From contig JAQGPK010000188.1 in the NCBI GenBank assembly GCA_028293095.1, positions 1-7,493 on the forward strand: 7,493 nt of DNA, in the 5' to 3' direction. Below, in pieces: positions 1 through 6,064 of this stretch. The first letter of the stretch is position 1. The number at the start of each line of letters is the position of its first letter. The notes beneath the pieces were generated by a model, which was not told the origin of the DNA, did no database searches, and saw only the letters and a list, made by a program, of their open reading frames with translations. The translations under genes were made by a program, and so were the position numbers. This stretch comes from Chlamydiia bacterium. Lineage in GTDB: Bacteria > Chlamydiota > Chlamydiia > Chlamydiales > FEN-1388.

Positions 1-96
1 TTTGGAATACGCCTTGAATGTGATGTTCTTATCCACGAAAATAAAAAAATTGAAGTGACAGGAGCTGCAGCTGTAAACCTACCTTGTCTTATTTAG
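1..96 (+). CDS. C-terminal end of a probable M24-family metallopeptidase (aminopeptidase P / prolidase type), truncated by the window edge
   Basis: Frame 1 is open from the first base to a TAG at 94-96 and encodes 31 residues. The segment FGIRLECDVLI near its start matches the C-terminal signature of M24 Xaa-Pro peptidases, usually of the form G-I/V-R-I/L-E-D-x-V-L-V. In that family this Glu is the last of the five metal ligands, and it is retained here. The residue after it is Cys rather than the usual Asp. About 20 residues follow, which fits the short tail of these enzymes. Such enzymes remove or cleave N-terminal residues next to proline in the cytoplasm. The start and the rest of the metal site lie upstream of the window. 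The last 8 bases overlap the 3' end of the opposite-strand gene. The family call rests on one short motif and is moderate. Confidence 0.6.
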   Translation, partial: FGIRLECDVLIHENKKIEVTGAAAVNLPCLI

Positions 97-1111
97 AGCG
101 AATGAATGCAAAAATCTGATTCCAGATAGCGATTAAGAGTTGATTTTTGTTAGCTGCATCCATCTCTTTGGCCACCATAGGAGATACTGCCTTGCGAATA
201 GTCCTGATTGCATCTTGTCTAAATGCATTCTGAAGAGCGCTCATATCCTTTAGAGAAGAGCCCTCCATTTTCCCGGTTACTTCTTGAGATTTTTTGGCAA
301 TCTCGTCCAAAACAGCCTGAAAAACTGTATTTTGTATCGTTTCTTCTACTTGTTTGATAACTCTTTCGCTACTCGGAACATTCTTCATACTCAGTACTGT
401 CTGATGAAGATGGCGCCTTTCAGAAACCGACAAATTTTTTATATACAAGGCGCATTCATCAGTTGACATTTCCTGTAAATCACTGACTACTCGCTCAGAT
501 TGACTGCCAACACCTTCTCTTCTTCCCCTTGTAGTAGCAAATTCTTCCTCTTTACTTCGTATTGTTTGTCCTCTTTGTCTTGAGTTATCAATCTCTCGCT
601 CTAGATCCTCTAAAGAGAGCTCCTCTGTAATTATACCTGTCGGCCCCTCTTCATCAGCTGCTGCATCGATAAAGGGAAGAGGTGTTGCCTTGACTTGCCC
701 TACTTCAGAAGAGAGAGCACTCTCTAAAACCACATGCTCAATAGACTTTGCGACGGCTACAGGCTTTGCATAACGCTGATCTGTCACTTTATCCTGCGCC
801 ATCTCTTGACTTACATATAAACTTTGTATGGTATGGTTTGAGAGCTCATCATCATGTTGTAAGTTTTCATCGCTCACATTTTCAATAAGTAAAGCATATT
901 CGAGATGAACAACTTTGGCGGTTTGCTGTTCATTTTGTATAGGAGGTGTACACGCAGTTACGGAATGAGAGCCCCAAATACGCGCATCTACTGCTCCTGT
1001 AGTATCCTGTTTACCTACGGAATTTGCGCTTTTTATTATATTATTTCCTGGGGGCTGTCTTACTTTTTCATTATTACTTTGAATATCCGAAGAAATTACA
1101 ATATCGCTCAT
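89..1111 (-). CDS. Hypothetical protein, 340 aa, disordered N-terminal half and helical C-terminal half
   Basis: I do not recognise the family. The ATG at 1111-1109 is preceded by AGGTGA at a suitable distance, which supports this start; the stop is a TAA at 91-89. There is no signal peptide and no clear transmembrane segment, so a soluble protein is expected. Residues 1-200 are polar, rich in Ser, Gln, Asn, Asp and Glu, with scattered Pro-Pro pairs (20-21, 56-57), and look largely disordered. Residues 165-200 are highly charged (Glu, Arg). Residues 205-320 are amphipathic helix, with repeated hydrophobic positions around 250-275 and 290-312. The last 20 residues end in an aromatic/aliphatic helix (IWNQIFAFIRSK). 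It diverges from the 276-aa gene across a 150-bp gap and converges with the peptidase gene, overlapping it by 8 bases. A secreted effector or chaperone-like partner role is possible from this architecture but unproven. Confidence 0.8.
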   Translation of the reverse strand: MSDIVISSDIQSNNEKVRQPPGNNIIKSANSVGKQDTTGAVDARIWGSHSVTACTPPIQNEQQTAKVVHLEYALLIENVSDENLQHDDELSNHTIQSLYVSQEMAQDKVTDQRYAKPVAVAKSIEHVVLESALSSEVGQVKATPLPFIDAAADEEGPTGIITEELSLEDLEREIDNSRQRGQTIRSKEEEFATTRGRREGVGSQSERVVSDLQEMSTDECALYIKNLSVSERRHLHQTVLSMKNVPSSERVIKQVEETIQNTVFQAVLDEIAKKSQEVTGKMEGSSLKDMSALQNAFRQDAIRTIRKAVSPMVAKEMDAANKNQLLIAIWNQIFAFIRSK

Positions 1112-1114
1112 AAT

Positions 1115-1120
1115 TCACCT
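1115..1120 (-). promoter_or_regulatory. Ribosome binding site of the 340-aa gene
   Basis: On the minus strand AGGTGA lies three bases before the ATG at 1111, with its AGG core six bases away. It is the only Shine-Dalgarno-like run near this end and supports the chosen start. Confidence 0.6.
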
Positions 1121-1148
1121 ATTTATTCTAACAGTATCATTTTTAATC

Positions 1149-1174
1149 TATAATTAAAATAATTTGTTTATAAT
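1149..1174 (+). promoter_or_regulatory. Two TATAAT -10-like hexamers upstream of the 276-aa gene
   Basis: Perfect TATAAT hexamers occur on the plus strand at 1149-1154 and 1169-1174. Neither has a good -35 at 16-18 bases; the best is TTCTAA at 1126-1131, matching 3 of 6 positions for the first hexamer. Between them lies a small inverted repeat, AATTA-AAA-TAATT (1152-1164), which could be an operator or just AT-rich sequence. A start here would leave a leader of roughly 80-105 bases before the ATG at 1262, containing the hairpin described at 1232-1254. Confidence 0.3.
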
Positions 1175-1197
1175 ACTCCTTTTCAACCTAAGATCAA
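1170..1197 (-). promoter_or_regulatory. Candidate sigma-70-type promoter for the 340-aa gene
   Basis: On the minus strand TTGATC (1197-1192) and TATTAT (1175-1170) are separated by 16 bases. They match the -35 and -10 consensus at 4 and 5 of 6 positions. Transcription would start about 50 bases before the ATG. The -10 shares bases with a perfect TATAAT on the opposite strand (1169-1174). AT-rich DNA yields such matches by chance, so confidence is low. Confidence 0.3.
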
Positions 1198-1231
1198 AAA
1201 AATCAGTGGTAACCATCCCGTATGTGTAGTA

Positions 1232-1254
1232 TTCTGCGCTTTTTAAACGCAGGA
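1232..1254 (+). promoter_or_regulatory. Leader hairpin that overlaps the Shine-Dalgarno sequence of the 276-aa gene
   Basis: TTCTGCG (1232-1238) can pair with CGCAGGA (1248-1254) as seven base pairs including one G-U, around a nine-base loop (1239-1247). The 3' arm contains most of the Shine-Dalgarno AGGAG (1251-1255), which sits six bases before the ATG at 1262. In the folded leader the ribosome site would be largely hidden, so translation could depend on temperature, a protein or a small RNA. The pairing is visible in the sequence; any regulatory role is inference. Confidence 0.35.
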
Positions 1255-1261
1255 GATTCCT

Positions 1262-2092
1262 ATGCAGCCAGTATTTCTTTCCCAAATTTCCGAGTTTGTA
1301 GCTGTAACCACCCCAAAGTCGAGAGATAAAGAAACTGAACGAGAGCTCCAAAGATCCCTGAACTATTTTTTCAAAAAAAATCAATTAGACACGCATTTAC
1401 ATGATGAATGGAAGGCCTATATCACTCGTTTAGATAAAGACTGTCGTGACGAGCAGTCTGAGTCAAGTTATGAGCTCGCATCAACCGCTGAAAGAATTAA
1501 AGACCTTATAGAAGAACTTCTTCCAGTAAAAAGCGCAGCTTCATCATCTCAAAAGGCAACCGCCACCTTTCTGACAACCCTAGAAACCTCTTTTTCGAAA
1601 GCACAAACTGCACTCGAGCACTTTTTAGATGATCTAAAAAAAGAAGAGGCAACGTCTCTCATTCTGAAAGAAAAGGCAAACAAAAGACTCCATTTTGATG
1701 AAAAAAAGGAAGAGCTCCTCAAACTCCTCAATCAGTGCTCGCACCCTAAATGCATGCAGGAGATACTCCCTCTTTCTGAGACAGTTTTTACACAGCTCAC
1801 AGTTGAAGAGTTTAAAAACCTATTGCCTTCAATCCGTAAAAATATTGCTGCAGCCTACGAAGCAGCCATCAAAGAACAGCAAGTAACTGCTAAAGAAATG
1901 GCAGATGCTTTTCAACAAACTTTAAAAAAGATTTGTGATTATATTAAGATCTCTTCGACTGAAGATCTCTTAGAGAACTTTCTTCCTGTACTTGATAACG
2001 ATAGTAAAGAGGAGAAACAAGAAGTCAAAGAAGAAATAAAAGAGGAAAAGCAAGAAGAAAAAAAGGAAGAAAGTAAAAGAGCAGAGAAGTAA
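1262..2092 (+). CDS. Hypothetical helical protein, 276 aa, with a Glu/Lys-rich C-terminal tail
   Basis: I do not recognise the family. The ATG at 1262 has a strong Shine-Dalgarno AGGAG six bases upstream; the stop is TAA at 2090-2092. There is no signal peptide or membrane segment, so it should be soluble. Residues 20-240 are almost all predicted helix with a coiled-coil-like hydrophobic pattern, for example 70-90, 100-160 and 178-230. Four cysteines are present (61, 159, 164, 225); two lie close together as CSHPKC (159-164), too isolated to call a metal site. Residues 248-276 are a low-complexity tail of Glu, Lys and Gln built on KEEKQE-like units. The segment around 173-227 faintly resembles residues 501-575 of the downstream 935-aa protein. 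That gene follows 74 bp later in the same direction, so the two may be co-transcribed. The E/K tail could be a protein-interaction surface or, in a type IV secreting host, an E-block-like signal; both are guesses. Confidence 0.8.
   Translation: MQPVFLSQISEFVAVTTPKSRDKETERELQRSLNYFFKKNQLDTHLHDEWKAYITRLDKDCRDEQSESSYELASTAERIKDLIEELLPVKSAASSSQKATATFLTTLETSFSKAQTALEHFLDDLKKEEATSLILKEKANKRLHFDEKKEELLKLLNQCSHPKCMQEILPLSETVFTQLTVEEFKNLLPSIRKNIAAAYEAAIKEQQVTAKEMADAFQQTLKKICDYIKISSTEDLLENFLPVLDNDSKEEKQEVKEEIKEEKQEEKKEESKRAEK
2005..2089 (+). repeat. Purine-rich low-complexity tract encoding the E/K tail
   Basis: The coding strand is nearly all A and G over about 85 bases, built from degenerate GAAG / AAAGAGGA units and including runs of A up to seven long (2058-2064). 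It encodes degenerate K-E-E-K-Q-E repeats at the C-terminus of the 276-aa protein. Such tracts are prone to slippage, so length and frame could vary between strains. Confidence 0.6.
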
Positions 2093-2106
2093 CAAAGCCG
2101 TTGTTA
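2090..2106 (+). other. Short inverted repeat at the end of the 276-aa gene
   Basis: TAACAA (2090-2095) and TTGTTA (2101-2106) are perfect 6-base arms around a 5-base spacer, and the first arm contains the stop codon. The stem is AT-rich and no T-run follows, so it is a poor intrinsic terminator; read-through into the 935-aa gene is expected. Confidence 0.25.
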
Positions 2107-2152
2107 TAAACTAAAAAATTTAATACATACAGGTTAAGAAACGATCCTACAT

Positions 2153-2156
2153 GGAG
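2153..2156 (+). promoter_or_regulatory. Ribosome binding site of the 935-aa gene
   Basis: GGAG at 2153-2156 lies ten bases before the ATG at 2167, slightly longer than ideal. It is the only purine-rich Shine-Dalgarno-like run close to that start. An ATG at 2151 is in another frame. No convincing promoter is seen in the 74-bp gap (2093-2166). Confidence 0.45.
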
Positions 2157-2166
2157 ATCTTATCCT

Positions 2167-4974
2167 ATGAGTTTGCCTGCCGACCCCACTTCCTCTAGAG
2201 ATGCAGCCTTTTCGCAGATCATTAACCTCTCTATTGATCTTGAAAAAGAGCTCCGATCACAAGGCGCTCCATCAACAGATGAGAAAATAGAAAACATACT
2301 GATACGCTCCTTTGAAAAAGATGCTGAAAGTCACTTTATCTCTAAAAAAATGGGTCGCTTCAGCCGTTTATGGGACACCGTTAAAAGCTTCTTTAGCGGA
2401 CCAAAGCGAGTCGTAAAACTGTATGATTTGCGTGCCAATTTTGTCTATCTTCAAAATTTATTTGCATCCGCTCAGGGAACTCTACAGCTAACCTCTACCC
2501 AAAAAGCCGAGCTCTCTCACCTTTTTAAAAATGATCCAAATCTTGCCATTAGTTCGCTCGTTTCTCGATTAAATAGCCTTGTCAAACCAATTACTCTAGC
2601 AGCAAAAGATAAAGAAAAATTAACAGAAATGATCCAAAATATAAATAAGCATGCTGAAAAACTGACATCACAACTTCAAAAAGAAAAGCAGACAAAAATC
2701 AATGCTACACTTCTCCCAGCAGTAGAGCAATTATATAAAAATATTGATGAGTGCCGAGCAGTTCATGAACTAAATGAACATCAAAACCATCTCGAAGCGT
2801 TACAGAAAGCTATACGAGATCCGACTCTCACACAATTAAAACAAGCGATCGATACTGGCCTACAGCGTATTGCGAAAAAAAAGAGCGAATTAGAAAAGCA
2901 GAGTGACAAAGCAGCGCCGCTTCGAGAACGCTTCCTCAATACATTCAAAGAGAATGTATATGAAATTCGAGAGATTCTTGAACCATCTCAAGCCGTAACG
3001 CAAGATACACTTTTACAGATAATTAAAGCCAAATGCGCAACCCTCGATAAAACAGGGTATCTTGTCATTGCAAACTCACGTGACCCTGTAAAAAAAGATA
3101 ACACATTTTCCATTGTAACCTATAAAACACCAGAGCCACAACTCGTTCTCAGAAGTCGTCCGGCTCTCTCTACTATCCATAAAGTTACGTTAAATCTAGA
3201 TGGAACCTTAGAGCTTACCCCATCTCTCGATAGTAAGAAGACTTTTGCAACTTCTGGTGAACTTTTGACCCATCTTAAAACTACATATGAAGAGGCACTG
3301 AAACCTGCATTCCAAAAGCGTTTGGCTCCCTGTGAAGAGAAAATTGCGGAATTTAGAATGCAATTTCAAAAAGTACATCAAGAAGTCCTCACTCCCTGGA
3401 ATCAAAATGAAGTTCCAGATACAACACTCAAGAACCTTTCTCTTATCCAAAAGAAGCTCTCTCGACTGAAAGGTGATATAACAAAATACTATAACAAGCA
3501 TATAGATATATTTTGGACTCCACCATCTGTAACAAGAGAAATAGAGTCTCTACAAACAACAGTGCAGAAAAAAATGGAGGTCATGTACGCTCTACAAGAA
3601 GCTCTTACAGCACTTCCAAAAGTTGCAACTTTCTCAGACCTACAAGGAACTATTTACAAAAAATTTGAAACTGCTCTCTTTCAAGCAGCTGGTCACTTAT
3701 CGTTAGAAGAGTACAACACCCTCATGACCTCATGGAAAGAGGTCTCTCGTGAGCAATGCAACCGTCTCTTCCCCCAATTCGTTCGAGAAGATATCGCCAA
3801 AGCAATCGAAGATATTAAAACTACACCGAATAAAACAGTGGAACAAAAAAGTGTTATGGTCGGTGCTCTTATAGAGATGCTAAGGATCTATACAGAACAA
3901 GTTGATCGCAAACTCTATCCCTCACTACATAGCGAATCACAAGCTGCCATCAAATCACTCGAACGCCTCCAACATGAATTGGAAAGAGAAAGTACTGAAG
4001 AACCATCCACCGCTAAAAATTCTACCATTTCACAAAGCAACGTCTCCAATCAAGGAGGAGTTTTGGTAAATGCCCAAACAGGGGCGACAGTTACCGTTAC
4101 CATTGGCTCAGATACGCTTTCTTCCAAAGCCAAGGAAACATCTTCTAAAGCCAATAGAGTTTTTAATTCAAAAATTACGCGACTTGCAGCAGGTATTGCT
4201 CTCCAGTATGGCGTCTCATGGCTAACTGGTATTCCGCTTGGATTACTCTATCAGATCCCAGGAATGCTCGCACAACTTACCACACTATCTACCGCATCTG
4301 ATCTTTCAGACTCAATTGCAGATACACTCTCATTACCTCCTTCAGTTGCCTTTGCTATGAGTGTTGGTATACAGGGAGCTTTAGGAACAGGGGTAGGGCA
4401 TCTCTTAAGTCCCTATATAGGGGCTATGATTACTGGTGTAGAATATGGACAAGCTATTATGGGAGCTCCAGGACAAGTGGCTCAAGCAGCCATGAATGCA
4501 CCCCAACAAGTAGTCAATGTAGTCAGCTCTGCACAAAATAGCGCTCTCAATAGCCTCGCTTCAATGCGATCCTACTGGTCTGCACGACTCGCAACCCTTC
4601 CCTCAGCAGCCTTAGGCTCTCAACAAGGTTCACCTGTTACACTCCTTACAGCTTCCTCAAGTGGCGTACCATTTGGCCCTGCTGTTTCTATGGCACAAGA
4701 AGCAAGCGCTTTCGGCCCTCTTTTCTCTGCAGAATCTGGAGGAGAGCCCATCACTGTTACAGCAGCACAGCTTCTGAGATTAAGACAAGCTGAACAACGA
4801 GTAGAACAAATCATTGAGGCTATCCCTCAATCTCCCGATGGCAGCTGGGCAACTTTAAGTGGAGAACTTCTCAGGAGCTTGATCCTTCCGATTGCAATGA
4901 ATCTACTTTCACACCAGCTCTCCCCTCCGCCTCTTTCAATAAGCAGCAAAGTTGTAGATCTTCCTACGTTTTGA
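2167..4974 (+). CDS. Large multidomain protein of unknown function, 935 aa: helical body, SH2-like segment, hydrophobic C-terminal region
   Basis: I do not recognise the whole protein. The start is the ATG after GGAG; the stop is TGA at 4972-4974. There is no N-terminal signal peptide; the first residues are polar and Ser/Thr-containing. Residues 15-270 are mostly helix with coiled-coil-like stretches, notably 145-250. Residues 275-378 change character to alternating strands: GYLV (297-300), FSIVTY (314-319), IHKVTLNLDG (337-346), then a helix GELLTHLKTTY (364-374). This order resembles an SH2 domain in which the usual FLVR arginine is replaced by Ile301. Residues 380-610 are helical again. 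Residues 608-665 form a Ser/Thr/Asn-rich linker. Two hydrophobic, glycine-containing stretches follow (about 672-702 and 725-757), separated by a polar loop of some 20 residues, then an Ala/Ser/Gln-rich region and a last hydrophobic helix near 901-917. A membrane-inserting secreted protein, such as an effector or inclusion-membrane-type protein, is a plausible inference. Its 3' end overlaps the next gene, on the opposite strand, by 11 bases. Confidence 0.85.
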   Translation: MSLPADPTSSRDAAFSQIINLSIDLEKELRSQGAPSTDEKIENILIRSFEKDAESHFISKKMGRFSRLWDTVKSFFSGPKRVVKLYDLRANFVYLQNLFASAQGTLQLTSTQKAELSHLFKNDPNLAISSLVSRLNSLVKPITLAAKDKEKLTEMIQNINKHAEKLTSQLQKEKQTKINATLLPAVEQLYKNIDECRAVHELNEHQNHLEALQKAIRDPTLTQLKQAIDTGLQRIAKKKSELEKQSDKAAPLRERFLNTFKENVYEIREILEPSQAVTQDTLLQIIKAKCATLDKTGYLVIANSRDPVKKDNTFSIVTYKTPEPQLVLRSRPALSTIHKVTLNLDGTLELTPSLDSKKTFATSGELLTHLKTTYEEALKPAFQKRLAPCEEKIAEFRMQFQKVHQEVLTPWNQNEVPDTTLKNLSLIQKKLSRLKGDITKYYNKHIDIFWTPPSVTREIESLQTTVQKKMEVMYALQEALTALPKVATFSDLQGTIYKKFETALFQAAGHLSLEEYNTLMTSWKEVSREQCNRLFPQFVREDIAKAIEDIKTTPNKTVEQKSVMVGALIEMLRIYTEQVDRKLYPSLHSESQAAIKSLERLQHELERESTEEPSTAKNSTISQSNVSNQGGVLVNAQTGATVTVTIGSDTLSSKAKETSSKANRVFNSKITRLAAGIALQYGVSWLTGIPLGLLYQIPGMLAQLTTLSTASDLSDSIADTLSLPPSVAFAMSVGIQGALGTGVGHLLSPYIGAMITGVEYGQAIMGAPGQVAQAAMNAPQQVVNVVSSAQNSALNSLASMRSYWSARLATLPSAALGSQQGSPVTLLTASSSGVPFGPAVSMAQEASAFGPLFSAESGGEPITVTAAQLLRLRQAEQRVEQIIEAIPQSPDGSWATLSGELLRSLILPIAMNLLSHQLSPPPLSISSKVVDLPTF

Positions 4975-6064
4975 AATTTCTTTCCGCTTCCATGTACAAA
5001 CGAAGCGCATCTTGTTTGAGACGCACATAGACAGCGGCAAGCCCATTGGCTCTGCCTGGTGTAAGGGTTTGACGGATAGCAAGCACTTCAATATGATCAG
5101 GCGGACATTTAAGGATCACTTCTGGTATCTCTCCACTATAGACGCGAAGAAGAAGCATCCCTAACCCTGCTGAGATGAGGGCATCTGATTCTGACTCAAA
5201 AAACACGCAGCCTTGATCCATCCATGATTTCAAATACATTCTACTTTGACAGCCGCTGACAAGATTTTTCTCTGTCTTATCCAAAGGATCCAAACGGCTT
5301 TGCGTTTTACCAAGCTCAATAATTTTTTGATACTTCTCTTCAGCTGTTGTGCACTCTTGAAAGAGCTCTATAAGAGCGCGCTGCTTGGCAAGACATGATT
5401 CAAACATACAAGTCATGAAGTGGGTAGACCGTTTAGAAAATTCTTTCTCTACAGCATCGGAAGTTGTCACAATTGCCCCTATCCGTTTCATTTCTTCAAC
5501 AGCACATTCTACATCGTCAGAGTGAAGATTTATACCGCGGCACGCATCCAAAATGACATAGGACTGAAACCCTAATCTTGTTGCATCAAGAACTGAATAG
5601 AGAACGCAATAATCGGTCGCAAGCCCTGCAAAATAGATCTCCTTAATTCCATTACTATGAAGATAATCCTCAAGACCTGTAGATTTTAACTCTTCATTAT
5701 CAAAAAAAGTACTATAACTATCAATTGCAGAATCGATTCCTTTATGAATAACTTTATCAAAGTGCGAAGTATCAAGGAGAGGTGAGAACTCAACACCTTT
5801 CGTTCCTTCAACACAATGATCAGGCCAGAGGATCTGTTCAATGCCATCGACAATCAAACGATCTCCTACATTCTTTCCCCATGTTCCTGCAAAGCTTACA
5901 TGCTTTTTTGGATGAAAATCTTGTGAGGCAATAATCTGATCAAATGGCAGCTTCAACAGGCGGTTGATAGGATCAATGACCTTGTCTCCTTTAGGAACAG
6001 CAAGCGCACCACCTCGTAAAAAATCATTTTGAACATCAACGATAATGAGCGCTTTTTTGGTCAT
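4964..6064 (-). CDS. pncA: Bifunctional fusion protein: nicotinamidase (PncA) joined to a SufE sulfur-acceptor domain, 366 aa
   Basis: Residues 1-205 are a full nicotinamidase, which hydrolyses nicotinamide to nicotinate and ammonia in the cytoplasm. The catalytic triad is visible as Asp10 (IVDVQNDF), Lys108 (IHKG) and Cys153 (ATDYCV). The metal-site residues are Asp49 and His51 (ASQDFH) and His83 (WPDHC). This part follows E. coli PncA closely and has its usual length. Residues 225-360 are a full SufE domain: EEKYQKIIELG (242-252), the persulfide-accepting Cys272 in SGCQS, and LTPGRANGL (334-342), equivalent to LTPSRSQGL in E. coli SufE. SufE takes sulfur from the SufS cysteine desulfurase for Fe-S assembly. 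The two parts are joined in one continuous frame, by a linker of about 20 residues with two extra cysteines (219, 224). No ribosome site precedes the internal Met217, so separate translation of SufE looks unlikely. The ATG at 6064 overlaps the pncB stop as ATGA and lacks its own Shine-Dalgarno, implying translational coupling. Both domain calls are confident. Confidence 0.93.
   Translation of the reverse strand: MTKKALIIVDVQNDFLRGGALAVPKGDKVIDPINRLLKLPFDQIIASQDFHPKKHVSFAGTWGKNVGDRLIVDGIEQILWPDHCVEGTKGVEFSPLLDTSHFDKVIHKGIDSAIDSYSTFFDNEELKSTGLEDYLHSNGIKEIYFAGLATDYCVLYSVLDATRLGFQSYVILDACRGINLHSDDVECAVEEMKRIGAIVTTSDAVEKEFSKRSTHFMTCMFESCLAKQRALIELFQECTTAEEKYQKIIELGKTQSRLDPLDKTEKNLVSGCQSRMYLKSWMDQGCVFFESESDALISAGLGMLLLRVYSGEIPEVILKCPPDHIEVLAIRQTLTPGRANGLAAVYVRLKQDALRLYMEAERNFKT

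Noticed and set aside
1739..1756. CSHPKC in the 276-aa protein as a zinc-binding site
   Set aside because: Only two closely spaced cysteines and one histidine are present, with no second ligand pair nearby in the sequence.
2090..2120. Intrinsic terminator after the 276-aa gene
   Set aside because: The inverted repeat TAACAA/TTGTTA has a weak AT stem and is followed by A-rich rather than T-rich sequence on the coding strand.
2101..2129. Promoter in front of the 935-aa gene (TTGTTA with TAATAC or TACATA)
   Set aside because: The -10 candidates match only 3 of 6 positions, and the better-placed one is no better than chance in this AT-rich gap.
159..3501. Open frames antisense to or overlapping the unknown genes, such as the 97-codon minus-strand frame at 3208-3501
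   Set aside because: They lie wholly inside longer frames with better starts and have unlikely compositions or no ribosome site.
5400..5425. Separate start for a free SufE protein at Met217 of the fusion
   Set aside because: No Shine-Dalgarno-like sequence precedes that ATG and the frame is continuous with the nicotinamidase domain.
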